DNA of 64,000 bases from Przewalskia tangutica (lineage: Eukaryota > Streptophyta > Magnoliopsida > Solanales > Solanaceae), in NCBI GenBank assembly GCA_029844215.1, contig CM056724.1, forward strand, positions 91,779,093 to 91,843,092. Direction: 5' to 3'. The notes under the pieces were generated by a model, which was not told the DNA's origin, did no database searches, and worked only from the letters and a program-made list of their open reading frames with translations. Below, in pieces: positions 32,314-45,069 of the stretch. Each line of letters opens with the position of its first letter. Positions within the stretch are counted from its first letter, which is position 1. The translations under genes and the position numbers were made by a program.

Positions 32314-35300
32314 TGTCGCGCCCTTTTTCGGCCGCGGCATTTTCTAAATAAATAGCGGGCCCTGTTTGAATAAAAAGTGTTAGAAAAAATGTTAGAAAAA
32401 TATTTAAAAGGGTTAAATGTTAAAAGAATACTGAAATTTAAAAGGGTTGCTAAAAAGGGGTTAAGAAGTGCTAAAATTTAAAATGCTAAAGGGTTGCTAG
32501 AATGCTAAGGGTTCGCGGAGTCGCCACCTAATTAGTTTGGGTGAATTAGGACACCTAAATGTTTAACTAGTTAAAGTAAAACATTAACTCCATTTTATGG
32601 TCTGCTAAACTTAGTGAGATTCTGGGTAAGGGTTCTTTATTAATCTAGAGGGAAGGGGTTAGGCACCCTCTAAGATCCGCTAACTTGCGGTTGTCCGTTC
32701 AAACCTAGGGTTAATTATTTATTGCTAAGAATGCATGTTTGAAAGATATTTAATAGAAAGTATTTTTTGGCAAAAGATTGATAAGATTAGTGATGTAAAC
32801 ACATATAGAGTTTAAAGCATGCCCTATATTATTTATGAAAAACATATCATGCAAAGTGGACTTATTGATTAAATGTATACATTTGCCTATCTTGATTAGT
32901 ATACTACATGCTTAAAAGGGGCTTCCTTAGTATATATGTATAAATAAAATTTATATATGGATTTTATAGCAAATGGTTTGGGATGTTTAAAAAGAATATC
33001 CTAGCTACATGATTAATTACGCAAGTTAGGATTATTAGGTGATTTAATATGGCTTAAGTTATGTATGGATAATCTAAAATATTTAATTCGAAGGGAAACA
33101 AATTGCTAATTAACTACCTTCTAATCTATTGACTTAAGGTTTGGCATTCTAAGAGTTCTACTAATAACGTAATGTTAGACAATTAATTACACAAATAAAC
33201 GGGGCGGGATAGGAAATAAAGGACTCGACAGAGTAGAGGTGTTATTCGCCGGCGGGTTGGAATTCCCAATGTTGATAGAGAAATGCACATAAATGCGGGT
33301 CTTCGTTTGCTGTGGCTCGTGATGAGTCTCGCCATGAGACTCTTCATTTTGCTCTGATGCATTTCATGTAAAATAAGATAAAGATAAAGAATTAATACAT
33401 GTTCAAATCAAACTGATAGTACAAGTAATCAAGATAATTCACGTAAAACTAAAATACACGTATGGCTCATTCTTCCCCAAAGATAGAGACCCAAGGTCAA
33501 ATAGGCAAGTCCACTTTAAATGATTCACGGATAGGCAAACAAACAGTGGGCCTCGGAAGGCCCAGTAATATATGAAGGACAGTAAACCAATCATCTCCCG
33601 ATAAAAGAGAAAGGTCGGCCCAAGTCCATCAGCACACCAACAGACAGCAGAGGAGAGTAAACGATGGACTAGGCCCAATACTCAGTTATGAAGGAAATAG
33701 ATTAAAGGCTATCGTGAATACGTCAAGCCCAGCGACACCTTTGAAAATATTTTTTAGCTAATACACAAGGGAGATATACACGGAATTGAGGATATGTTAC
33801 AGAATATATGTGACCTCGACATACATCAAATGTATACTGAAGCATACATACATCACGAAATATGCCCACGGATGGTCTACTGAAGAATGCAAAAAAATCA
33901 GAGGGAGGGAAAGGCGATTCAGCGGTTAATACGGACAGGGACTAGATTGAATACGTAAGGCCCTCTAATACTAAACAGACTTGCAGATTCCAAAGACTAT
34001 GTTTTTTCGGAGAATAAAGGACATATCCAGCAGATTATTTAGTCTATTAGCTTGCGTGAATTCATACATACCGGAAGATAAACAGACAACTTCAAATCAG
34101 TAATTACTAGTCACAATTCTAAAAAAAAATTGAGCCAAACTACTATAGCCAACTATTGTCAAGGCGTAACCGATAAGCAGGACAAGCAATGGACCAAGTA
34201 GGCATCAAGCAACTATAAGAGTTCAATTTCAGATTCCGAATTCTCTTTAATTGAGTTGTGACTCTTTGGGAGTAATGCTTTGAATGCACAGAACCATGGA
34301 TGTCAAACCAAGTGCATAAGATCATATTTGGTACAACATGTTGGTTACAATAACACTCCAGGATATGGCATAACATAATTGATCGATATATATATATCGC
34401 ATTCTCGCTTTCAGGCCTGAACCAATCCCAACAGATATATGATGGACCTAACAATGAACTAAAACAGATTTACAACAGATATTCTGAACCATGCTTTGCC
34501 TTATTTTAAACAGAACTAGTTCCAAGCCTGCCAGGATTTAGACATTTAACTACTTTAACAGATATTTAATGCATACAACCATTATAACACCTACGATGAT
34601 CATAGATTTTGACGAGCATTAATAATACAACTCAGGTGTTTCATAGAAAACAGAATCATGTTGTAGGTATGCCGTAGAGTTCTAAATCAAATCTACTCGG
34701 CCATTTAGTATCCAAGCAAAGACCAAAAGCATCAAACTTTCCCAGATTTCTTTAGACCTTACTCTAATCCTAACTGAGCACCTGTACTACATAATCATAG
34801 CAAAACAAACGCTTAAAACAACACATATATATCATATAACAACAGGCTTAATCGATCACATAAAACACATCACACACATTAATATTCAACAAAATCAAAG
34901 ACGGAAAGGATGATGAATTTACCTTCTCCGCAATAACCGGCAGAGATCAAGTCGTCGGCTCACTCGACGGGTTTCGGTTTTGCGAGGTAAACGAAGGAGG
35001 CTTAACTTGTTGGTTTCTTGGCTTAGCGTTTGCTATTGCTTTCTGATTGAATCCCCCGGATGCTAATTTTTCGAATGCTTTTCAAGTGTATAGAGATTGG
35101 TTTATATAGCTTCAAATTGGGTTCTAAATTAGGTGCGATTTGGACTGCATGTGGAAGCTTTGGTAAGGATTGATTCGTGAGGTATTTCTTACCATTAATG
35201 GGTGATTTTCGGGACTGATTTTTGGGGATTTCATGTGACTCGATAAGGTAAACGATTTGAAGGATTTGGGTGATGGATATGGTAAGGAAAAGCTGGCTGG

Positions 35301-36509
35301 GGTGTGCGTGGGTAAAGGGAAACCCCGGATTCTCCGGCGAGAAATCCGGGCATGGCGGCGAACCAGAGATTCTAGGGTTCTTAATTAGTTTTTTTTTTTT
35401 TTTTTTTTTAGGTTTTGGGTGCGTTTTCTTTAGGAAGATGAAGTGGGGAAAAGGCCTGAAGTAAAGGTATAGGGGCGAGCTGGGCTTAGAGGGAAATAAA
35501 GGGGCTGGTCTGCGGGTCTTGGGCCTGCGGGTAGTGGGCTGAAGAGTGGGCTGCGGGTTATTAAAAGGTGTTGGGTATTTTAATTAAGTGTTAGTTATTT
35601 TAATTAGGTATTTATTTGGGTAGAGTTTTAAGTGTATTAGTTAGGCTTTTAATTAGTGAGTTATTAGTATTAAATTAGTGATAGATTAATTAGTTTTAGG
35701 CTTAGTTAATTAATTAGCTAGTTAATTCTAGGTAAGTGTATTATTAATTAATTAACAAATGTGATTAAATTAATTAGGTGCTTTATTATAATTATCTAGG
35801 TGCTACATTAGTCTAATTATTTAGGTGCTAAATTAGTCTAATTATTTAGGTGCTAAATTAGTCTAATTATTTAGGTGCTAAATTAGTCTAATTTCGAGTT
35901 ATAAAACTATTACGATAATAAATGCGGGCGTGTTGTTTAATTAGTGCTCAGTATTTATATGCGATTAAAATTGATTCATTATGTTAACTTAAAAATTGAA
36001 TGGGGTTTAGATCATCATTAAATTGTTTAAGGACTGCCTAATGCTTTTTATAAATGCGACGCTATTATTTAAAAACTTATTATTGTGCATTATCGCGGAG
36101 TTAAATTAAAAAAAGAATTGAGTTTAGATTAAATTATTTAAATGTTAAATGCAAGTATGATATTTAAGAATTGTTTAAAGCTTTTATAAATGCGAGGCTA
36201 TTAAACGCATGTATTTAGATTAAAAAATTGATTTTAAATTACCAATGATTATGAAAATCTCTTGCGTATTAATAAATGCGGCTATGCTACTTGACGCGAC
36301 GTCACTGCTAAATTAATTAATGCGGGCGCGGGACTCTAAGTGCTTAATACTCTAAGTAAGACGCGACGCCATTATTAAATTATCTATTTATGCCTGTATT
36401 TATGTTTTATCGCTGCATTTTATTATAAAAATCCCTAAAAATTATTTTACAAAATTAGTGCAATTTTATAGTTAATGACTGGGCGAGAGGGTCAAAATTG
36501 GTGTCAACA
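32314..36509 (-). repeat. 3' LTR (left) of the Ogre-like element
   Basis: About 4.2 kb, TGTCGCGCCCTTTTTCGG ... GGTGTCAACA. It contains the Ogre LTR module (32517-32700), a poly-T run (about 35391-35411), a 25-bp tandem array (35799-35892) and a TTAATTAATTA-rich zone. It is almost identical to 47009-51222 except for G/C-rich patches (for example 34400-34420, 34925-34960 and 34985-35005). Confidence 0.9.
35799..35892. repeat. 25-bp tandem repeat in Ogre LTR
   Basis: Four units of CTAATTATTTAGGTGCTAAATTAGT. The matching array is at about 50513-50606 in the other LTR. Confidence 0.8.
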
Positions 36510-36785
36510 AGCCGGACATTGCCCGCATGCAGCGAGCTTATGCGACGGTGAACGAGCGTAGGGCCGACAGATTGATAGATATCAGCAGAAGAGGTCTAGG
36601 ACAACAGGGTCCTCTGGTAGTTTTCGAGGTAGACAACCTCAGCAGTAGACTGGATTTGCACCTCAGCCGGTTCAGAGCGCTCCTCCACCGTCTTCCGGCA
36701 TTCGTGTATTGGCGAACAGGGCTGTGGCCGGGTTCCCAGAGGAACCGCGGTTCCAGTCAGATGAGGCCACCTACATCTCGGTGAT
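36510..36785 (+). pseudogene. Second copy of the Tekay gag flank, inside the Ogre element
   Basis: Directly after the left Ogre LTR the sequence reads AGCCG, then ACATTGCCCGCATGC and on to CCACCTACATCTCGGTG. This parallels 51223-51514 (AGCCGGGCATGGACATTGCC onward), with small indels mainly in the first 60 bp and near 36700-36730. It begins with the same 5-bp duplication as the true right junction. In a normal element the interior, with its polypurine tract, should start here. It ends near 36785 at an unrelated sequence. Confidence 0.85.
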
Positions 36786-37980
36786 GTGGAGCGAGTGGAC
36801 CGACGCTTGAGGCCGCTTCTGCCAATCGCTGGGAAGGTTGGCCCCCCAACAGATTGCCACGGTCATTGAAGAGAAAATCCACGCCAGGCTCGCCTCCCGC
36901 ATGCTAAGACTTGAACAAACGGTTAGTGCGTACCTGTTTAAACAAAATGATAAGCATATAGGATAGGTGCACTTTTATGGGTAGAGATGTCGTCCCTGAT
37001 ACTCCAGATGAATACTGAGATATTGTCCTTGCACGGATATGCTAGATGTCGCAGCCGACGAATTGCCCTGATGCCTTCGTTGGGTGCGATGCCTTAGTCG
37101 CAAATTTGACTTTATGCCCACGCCGGTGTGCTAGATTTTGTCGTGCGTTTTGAACTTTGGATTGTGGATTGTTGTTGCCCCTTTCTGCTGCTGCTGCTTT
37201 TTGCTGCTTCCGCCAATATGAAGAAACTTTTCGCCGTATTTTCTGCCTTGGCTATTGCGCTTCGCCTCGTTAACATGAAAACTCGCGCCAAAGAAAATTT
37301 GTGAGTTTTTGTGTGGGGGTCGATTCAGATTCGACTTTGCCGCCTCGCCCTTGATGTCCGCGTTCGCCTGCTTTGGGTTTGCAACCCCGTCGACCTCTTT
37401 GAGATGTTTAGTAGTGCCAAAAGCAATTTCCAAAATGAAATGTTTTCATGAAGTATGCACAAAACATCTTTAGAACTAAACATTTATATGACATGCGAAA
37501 AATGTAAAAGCCTCGTCTAATTTGCGAATATGACATGTATTTTGACCAAACGAACATCCTTTGGAATCCTTTGTTATTGCCTTCTCATAGTGCGCAAAAC
37601 TGTCTCAATTCCAATGTGTCGCGTGGCGAACTTAACCGTGATGAATTGCTCATATCGTTTTTGGAATAACCCAAACCCATTTGTTGCCTGTAGACAAATG
37701 GGAAGATTCCTAACTGTGACCGAAGCCGATTTAGGCCGCCTACGTATCCCCATGAGGGAATCAGGTCATGACGTAGTTCATTACAAGCGAAATTGGGTAA
37801 AAGTCTAAAAAGTGGACCGGCCGATATGGCCGCCACGATCCGCCAAGGAATCGTGTCACGACGTAGTTCGACATAAGTAGCGGCTTTTGATTTGCGTGGC
37901 GAGACCTACATGGCTCTATGCATATCCCACCGAGGAATGCGCTTTACAATATAAAGGGGATTACACTAAGACAAATACTC
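36786..37980 (-). mobile_element. Ogre 3' non-coding region
   Basis: Between the misplaced gag copy and the end of integrase. It contains two copies of a motif of type GCCxCCTACGTATCCCCATGAGGGAATCAGGTCA...ACGTAGTT (37735-37775 and 37825-37870), also present in the non-autonomous element. The 100-residue minus frame at 37131-37433 is lysine/glutamine-rich and unrecognised. No polypurine tract is visible. Confidence 0.6.
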
Positions 37981-39270
37981 CTAGACGTAATATCTCTTCA
38001 TCAGATCTGCGTTGATAGCCTTGGGCCATACCTCGCCATCCATCTCAGCCAAGATTAGGGCCCCTCCACTTAATACTCGATGGACCATGTAGGGCCCCTG
38101 CCAATTGGGTGCGAACTTTCCTTTAGCTTCAATTTGATTCGGAAATATGCGTTTCAAAACCAATTGTCCCGGTTTGAATAACCTTGGCCTTACTCTCTTG
38201 TTAAAAGCTCTAGCCATTCTGCTTTGATATAGCTGCCCATGACGTATCAGATTCAACCTTTTTCGCCAATCAACATCAATCGCTCATAACGATCTTGTAT
38301 CCACTCGCCGCCAACTCGGCTTCTTGGATGATTCTCAATGATGGTATTTCCACCTCACGGTAGCACACCTGCTCCATACACCAAAAGATACGGCGTTGCC
38401 CCGGTAGAAGTTCGGATTGTGGTGCGATAACCCAAAAGCGCAAAAGGCAAATTCTCATGCCAATGTTTGTAGTTGCTGATCATCTTGCGCAATATCCTCT
38501 TGATGTTCTTATTGGCTGCTTCCACTGCTCCATTCATCTGGGGTCGGTACGGAGTGGAATTACGGTGCGTGATCTTGAAATTTCCACATATATCACGCAT
38601 CAAATTACTGTTGAGATTGCTTCCGTTATCGGTCACAATTGATTCAGGAATCCCAAATCGGCAAATGATGTTGTTGCGAACGAAGTCGACCACCACCTTT
38701 TTCGTCACTGATCTGTGTGATGATGCTTCTACCCACTTAGTGAAATAGTCAATCGCTACGAGGATGAATCTGTGCCCATTTGAAGCCGCGGGTTCGATAG
38801 GGCCGATGACATCCATGCCCCAAGCTGCGAACGGCCAGGGAGAACTCGTTACATTAAGTTCATTTGGAGGTACTCGGATCAAATCTCCATGAATCTGGCA
38901 TTGCCGACATTTCTGCACAAAGCGGATACAATCTGTTTCCATCGTCATCCAAAAATAACCTGCTCGCAGAATCTTTTTCGCCAAAGTGAAGCCGTTCATA
39001 TGAGGTCCACATGTCCCTCCGTGTATCTCTTCTACTAACTTGCTTGCCTCTTGAGCATCGACACATCTCAGTAGGCCCAGATCTGGAGTCCTTCGGTACA
39101 CAATTTCCCCATTCAAAAGAAATGATGTGCTAGTCTCCGAAGTGTCTTCTTCTGGATGTTGGTTATGCCTTCGGATATTCTCCCGCTTGAGGTACCTTTT
39201 GATGTCATGGTACCATGGATTGCCGTTCGCTTCTTCGCCTATATGGGAGCAATAAGTTCTGCTCCAAAGA
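37981..39270 (-). pseudogene. Ogre/Tat integrase
   Basis: The longest intact frame is 38355-39116 (253 residues). It has an HHCC zinc site (EEIHGGTCGPHMNG ... CRQCQIHGD) followed by the catalytic core, with Asp in WGMDVIGPI, Asp in VTDNGSNL and Glu in NGAVEAANKN, so the DDE triad is present. After a frameshift near 38360 the C-terminal part continues to 37984, with a GPY-type motif (NWQGPYMVHRVL) and the end NADLMKRYYV. It would join element DNA to chromosomal DNA in the nucleus. As part of pol it follows RNase H. The frameshifts make it non-functional as it stands. Confidence 0.88.
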
Positions 39271-39279
39271 CACTCACCG

Positions 39280-39740
39280 TGATTGGATCGATGTAATTCT
39301 TGTCAGGATCTTTGGATCATGGAGGATAAGGTTGCCAATGCATCGTAATTCGCTCGATCCTGGGAACATGCCTAAATTCTATGTGGATGAACCTTTTCTG
39401 TAATTCCTTCACGCAAAATAGGTAGGGAAGTATCTTCATATTCTTGGTTGCCCATTCACCCTGTACCTGATGGATCAGTAAATCTGAATCACCTATGACC
39501 AACAGCTCTTGTATGTCCATATCTACGGCCATTCTGAGCCCCAATATGCAAGCTTCATATTCCGCCATATTGTTGGTGCATGGAAACTGAAGCCATGGAA
39601 ATCGGATAATCTTGACTGCTTCAAACCAAAATCGCTCCAATGCCGACTTTGAAATTTGCCGCCCATCAAAAACATCCTCCAACCCGTAATCCTCGAGATA
39701 TCTTCTCCGACAAACAATACCTCTTCATCAGAAAATAGGT
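39280..39740 (-). pseudogene. Second (archaeal-type) RNase H of Ogre/Tat pol
   Basis: Readable across two frames. GWRMF-MGG corresponds to the usual FDGA start, with the Asp lost. Then CTNNMAEYEACILGLRMA carries the Glu, VIGDSDLLIHQVQGEWATKN carries an Asp, and FRHVPR follows. An extra RNase H after the retroviral-type one is a hallmark of Tat/Ogre. It removes RNA from the RNA:DNA hybrid. Frameshifts fall near 39660 and 39320. Confidence 0.8.
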
Positions 39741-40335
39741 TCGGCGGGCTCGTACTTTCATCGACTGGTTCTCAAAGAAGATGATCGGCTAAGGCCCGCC
39801 CTTTACTACTCTCTGCGTGGCGTGACGATGTCAAACTCGCCAACATAATTTGCCATTTCACTAGTTTTCCGTGGGCATGGGCTTCAAGGATATACTTGCG
39901 GATCCATCCTGAAATAAGATAAGTAGTGTATGCCGATAGATAGTGCACGAACTTGGCGACCCAAGCACGCGCAACAAGTGCGTTCCAGCAGAGTATAACG
40001 AGCTTCATATGCCGTGAACTTCTTACTCAAATAGTATATGGCCTGCCTTTTTCCTCGCTTTCATCGTGTTGCCCAACACGCATCCGAAAGCATTTTCTAA
40101 CATGCACAAATAGAGTAGCAAAGGTCTCCTGCTCGAGGTACTAGAACCGCGGATTAGAAAGGTATTCTTTGATTCTCAAAAGCACATTGGCAACTGTTGT
40201 CCACTTGGTAGTGCATCCTTTTCAATAATTTGAATATCGCTCGCATATCACTAGATCGGCTATGAACCCGCTGATGTAGTTGAGGCGACCAAGGAAACTC
40301 ATCACGCCCTTTTTACTTTTCGGAGAGGTAACTCT
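39741..40335 (-). pseudogene. First (Ty3-type) RNase H and connection region
   Basis: Fragments are readable on the minus strand, notably KLVKWQIMLAS, GRALADHLL (about 39775-39850) and the C-rich stretch upstream. These correspond to the end of the conventional RNase H and tether. Several frameshifts are present and no complete catalytic set is visible. Confidence 0.65.
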
Positions 40336-41010
40336 TGGATGGCTTTTATTTTCGGCGGTCTAGCTCAATCCTCTCCCCGCTCACTATAAAACCCAATACG
40401 CTTCGCGGAACGCCAAATGCGCACTTTGCGTGATTCAACTTCAAGTTATCTCGTCTTAGTCGTTGGAAAAATTTCTTCAAGTTTGCCAACGGTCCTCCGC
40501 TGCGCGATTTGATGACGTCGCCCACATAGACCTCAATTTCTTTATGAATCATGTCGTGGAAGATGGTGGTCATGGCTCATGTAGGTGGCGCTGCGTTCTT
40601 GAGACCGAACGGCATAACTCGATAATAGTACACCACGGGTAGTGAATGCCGTCTTTTCAAGGCCCTCTTCTCGCCATAAGGATCGATGATAGCAAAGAAA
40701 GCGATTTAACGATCAGCGTAGTTCATGCTTCGCACAATTATCGATGAGTATATGGATGTTTGGAAGAGGAAAGTCATCCTTCTGGCCGCTCATTGAGGTC
40801 TCTGTAATCCACGCAGACTGACCTTTCCATCTTTCTTCTTTACCGCACGATATTTGCTAACCAAGTAGGATACTTTGCAACTCGAATTACCTTTGCCTCA
40901 AACCGTTTAGACACTCTTCTTTGACCTTCAAACTCGTATCCGGTTTGATCTTTCTCGCCTTTGTTTTACGGGAAATAAGATGGTTCAATAGGTAGCTTTG
41001 TGCGATTTAA
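40336..41010 (-). pseudogene. Ogre/Tat reverse transcriptase
   Basis: Minus-strand motifs in order are KKKDGK and VDYRDLN (about 40790-40860), VMPFGLKNA-like (about 40595-40625) and MTTIFHDMIHKEIEVYVGDVI at 40346-40573. The active-site YVDD reads YVGD, so a catalytic Asp is replaced by Gly. The following LNHAKCAFGV and GFIVSGERIE are standard. Multiple frameshifts occur, so this is an RT relic that would have copied element RNA into DNA in the particle. Confidence 0.8.
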
Positions 41011-41556
41011 TGTTCAGTACTCAAACCCGCATGTCCTCATATGACCAAGCAAACACATCTGTACTGCTTGTTTGAGCTCAATTAATTCTTCCTTCAGGTG
41101 ACGTTTAGGTGGCGCGCCGACTCTAGTCTCTTTCACTGCCTTCATCGCCTAAGTTTATTAACTCGCTTTCTTCCAAATTTGGTTTAGGCCTATTCTCAAA
41201 GTTTTCCACTCTTGGCTAAGTTCGATCATGACATTCCTCTTGTTCCTGGTTATGCTCGTCATTTGAACTTTGTTCGTAGGTCTCATTAAATGTCATATTC
41301 GCGTTATCAACAGGTTTATTAATATGATCACGAAAGAAAAATGCTTAAAGAATTTAATTTTAACACAAACAAAATCTTTTAAAAGTCGCAAAAATGTCCC
41401 GAATTTATGATGAAAGTAAAATTGCGAGATTAAAAACATATTAAGAATCATAAATGCATGTCTGTTTTCTTTCTAGATAAGGTCACACTGCTAGAACTAA
41501 TCATAAATTCTACCAAGCTTCTCGGACGGTCAGGACAGGGGTGCAAGTCCAATTAT

Positions 41557-42192
41557 TCAGCCAGATCCATGCTCTGCATCCCAAATGGTGAGCTCTTCCT
41601 TGTGATCTCCTGCGATCATGCAACAATCTGCCTCATCATCACCTACGAACAGATTCTGGAACCCTACTGCGAGATCATCTGGGTCGTCTTCTCTCGGCAT
41701 CTGGATGGTGTAGGCTTTGACGAATGACTGACTCAAGGGCGGAATGGGCGCAGGCAAGGGAATGTATCCCTTCTTCCGGAGGTTCGTGGTCACCAAATCC
41801 TTCGAAGTGGGCTGGTACCCCAAACCAAAAGTGTCTCTCTTCCCAAACCACTGGATAGGTTCTGTGATCCCCTTCATACTGACTCCAAGACCTCTGCCGG
41901 GCTCGTATCCATTTCTTAGCATTTCCTTGGCCACCATTTTGAGAGAACGTGGCAGCTGCAAGGGCCGGACTCTACTTGCTCTCTTGATCTCATTAATATG
42001 AAAAACTGAACCATCCGACTGTTTCACGTCTTCTATGACAGGGATTGCATAATCAGTGTTGATGTTCCCCTTTTTATCTCCAAATACTACCACTTCACTG
42101 TGATTCCATATAAACTTCAGGCACTGATGCAAGGTGGACGGATCGCACCAAATTTCACGGATCCACGGCCTCCTATCAACGAGTTGTAACAT
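41557..42192 (-). pseudogene. Protease C-terminal end and G-patch-like segment of Ogre pol
   Basis: A 211-residue open frame. It starts with the protease end (RPWIRE...PSTLHQCLKFIWN), continues through VVVFGDKKGNIN and contains MVAKEMLRNGYEPGRGLGVSMKGITEPIQ, which fits a G-patch-like glycine motif found between protease and RT in many plant Tat/Ogre elements. The rest is acidic linker. This is the longest uninterrupted stretch upstream of RT. Confidence 0.75.
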
Positions 42193-42640
42193 GTAGCAAT
42201 ATCCAATATTTGAAATTCCACAACGACTCGCAGTCCGATCCGCAGTGTGAGGTCCATTACGCCTTCGACCCCTCTATGGACTCCGTCGAAACCTTTGACT
42301 CTGATATGACTTTCACGAATTTTCTTATGCCGCCTCAATTTCAACAAAGGTCGCCATGGGACAAATGTCGACTACCGAGCCTCCATCAATCAAAGATCGT
42401 TGAAACAATCTTGTCTGCGACTTGATGGTGATATTCAATGCAAGGTTGTGTCCGACGCCTCACGTAACTCATCATCGTGAAAGGTGATTCTGCGCCTCTA
42501 GTACTGTCCGACCAAAGCCGCCAAGTTCCGTCATTGTACCTCCGAACGTATGCATCCTTCAACACCTCCATCAATGCAGTCTGTGAGGCGTAATGCATTA
42601 ACAATGAAAGTAGAGAAATACGCTACGAGGTTTTCTTTAA
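42193..42640 (-). pseudogene. Ogre/Tat aspartic protease
   Basis: ALMEVLKDAYV (about 42540-42580) leads in. The active-site loop reads LIDGGSVVDICP (about 42355-42395), with the catalytic Asp kept. Then come VKGFDGVHRG, LRIGLRVVVEFQILDI and YNSLIGGR, the family's second conserved loop. It would cut the polyprotein. Frameshifts separate the blocks. Confidence 0.75.
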
Positions 42641-42839
42641 TCGCTTCACGACGAGTACTTTTAGTGGGCATCTTCCTCCAAAATTCCTCGACTTCACCTC
42701 ACACGGGCTTCTTTGCGTGCCTCCTTGGCTGCCTCTATAGGTGTGTAATACCACCGACTGGTTATACTCGCAGCGGTGACTTCATGACCCGCTTCCTACT
42801 TTCTCCGCGATCCATCTTGACGGTGCCCTTCCCGCGCTG

Positions 42840-43920
42840 AATAATCGTGATTGAACCTTTATGTCTCGGTGCCCTTTCCAACTCAAATCGCTTTCTTCGA
42901 GGATTGGCGTGGGCGACGAAAGCGTATGTTCGATTCTTCCTCACTTCGAATCGACGGATGGTTCCTCCAAGTTGTATTCTCATCAAGGGTTATAAAGTGC
43001 ACATTGGCGTTGCCGTGGTTTGTCAAGGGCTTATCGTGCACGTCTGGGGCAGGATCCTTCCTCTGAATTACGCCTTCTTTGATCAACTCTTCGATTTTGT
43101 CCCTGAGGGTGTAGCACCTTCCGTCATGCCTGGCTATCGAATGATACGCACAACGCTTATTCTCATCATACCATCTGGGATAGGGCTAGAATCCTCCCCG
43201 AATTGGTCGATCAAACCCGCACTCGCAGCCTTTTCGTATATCCGTACGGGTTCGGCCAGGTGGGTGCGGTTTTGGATGGTCTTCCTTCAAAATTCGTGTT
43301 TCGTCCGGGCGTATTGGGTGCTCTATGTTGTTGGCGGACTTGATGGGCGTTGATCTTTGGCCGGGATAAATGGGTTCTCGGGAAGCGTTATATATGGGCC
43401 GTATGGTAGCCGTGGGCGGTGTATAGTGAGGTGTAAAGTTTTGGCCGCCGTGTGGTAGTATGGGATCCGTAGGATGGGTTTTGGTATGTTATGAATGCTT
43501 GGGTTTGCGCTTCAGTATGAGCATGGAAGGGAAAATGTCTCTTTCTTCCTTGAAGTACCGATCGCCCCTCGATCGAATTGCCTTATCGTTGCTCGCAATG
43601 CTGCTAGATTCGTGATCCTGCCAGTTTTAATACCCTCTTCTACGAAATCGCCCATTCCGACAACCTCTGCAAAATTTCGCCCACGACGCTTTATCATCCG
43701 CTCATAATAGGTCAGATCCTTCAAAGATTGTACAAATAGTGTGGTCATCTCACTCTCCACCACGTGGTTGTACCTTTGTCGCTCCGAACGCCACCTCATG
43801 GCGTACTTCCCGAAAGCCTCCAGAGATTTCTTTTCCAACTTCATTAGATAGAATCTCCCACACCGTTTCGTGTTGAATCCGAACCGCCCACAAAGTCTTG
43901 GGCTAATGCATTCCAACTAT
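42840..43920 (-). pseudogene. Ogre/Tat gag
   Basis: The frame at 43512-43916 has the gag core: EAFGKYAMRWRSE, VESEMTTLFVQSL, TYYERMI and VVGMGDFVEEGIKTGRI. Downstream, after frameshifts, a CAYHS...ARHDGRCYTLRDKI zinc-like site and KEGVIQRKDPAPDVHDKPL (about 42990-43150) give the usual C-terminal gag region. It is the structural protein of the particle. The linker between (43150-43500) is glycine-rich and broken. Confidence 0.78.
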
Positions 43921-44399
43921 GCCATTTACGCGATCTGGCTAGTGTACCATCTATTGCCTCGGTTAAGCTTCGAATGAACAACTTCATGATGATACTGGTT
44001 CTTCCCTACCCCGATTAACTTGTCGCAATATGATCTTAAGTGCACGCAGGTTTCCTTCCCATCAAATAAATCGAACTTCGCACCTTATATCCCAATCGCG
44101 CTCCACATCCGACGCATGCAAAGATCTTCATAATCTAGTCCTTCGTGACCTTTATCCGATCGCATGCCACGAATCGCTTTTCAGTCGGTGAATCTCTGCC
44201 ACGCTATCGTCCATTTTCTCGGACTTCCTTTCCATTTCTTCGTAATGATCCACTTCAGCGGCGCGGACTCGTAAAAGGTTGGGTTTCTGTTGTGTAAGTT
44301 AGCTGCCTGGGTGGTCTGCTGGGGCTGGTAGTGGGTATGGTGCGTGGGCATTGGTTGGCTGGGCGATTAGGGCTGATGATGGTGAAGTGAGTAGGCGGA

Positions 44400-44905
44400 G
44401 GCGAGTTACCGGGCGAGGAGGATCATTTGAAGGTGAGGTTGATGATTGGCCGGGCGGCGGGCGATTGGTAATCGCGGCCTTTGTGGGAGTTTTGGGGATA
44501 TGTGCGTGGAGGTCGATGCGGGGTGGTTCATGAGATAGTGGCCCTTTGCTCGCATGGGGTATTCAAACCGATGGATAGGTTGGTCGATTCGTAGCCTCTC
44601 CATCTCAACTCGCATATCAAGAATCTGCGGCAAATGAGCAATACATTCTTCCTGACTGGTGATATTCCTCCTTCAAGTTTCGTTACCGACAGAACAATCC
44701 CAAAACCATTCGCCAGACGCCCGAGCTACCATATCGTCATTTCTTGCCTTGGATCTGGTGAAGTGTGGATGCTCCGACATTGTTGAGTCAAATACGAACC
44801 GACCTTTGGGGAAGATGATAAATCTTTCTAAAAATGCAACAAACAGCGTTAGCATGAGAACATAATTTGCAATTATGTAGCAGATATATTGCACACAACA
44901 CATTC
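44400..44905 (-). pseudogene. N-terminal gag portion or linker of the Ogre element
   Basis: Two short frames (44406-44633 and 44673-44903) lie between the ORF1-like region and the gag core. They read MSEHPHFTRSKARNDDMVARASGEWF and RVEMERLRID, the kind of charged N-terminal region preceding gag in this lineage. I cannot name a domain. The DNA around 44880-45010 is shared with the non-autonomous element. Confidence 0.45.
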
Positions 44906-45069
44906 AAACGTTTCCTAACATGCAGGGGGACCTCTTTATGCCAGAGGTAGGCCTAAACGTCATATATGCGATAATGATGGATTGGTCCGAGCCATCGGAG
45001 AAATGCTTTTATTGGGACTAAAAATAATTAAATTGCAACGATGAAATGTTAAACTAAAGCTCTATTCCT

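Noticed and set aside
33439..33678. Minus-strand ORF in the Ogre LTR, nearly repeated at 48130-48369
   Set aside because: It is present in both copies only because the LTRs are near-identical; hydrophobic composition with no domain. Similar reasoning applies to 34143-34454 and 48846-49079.
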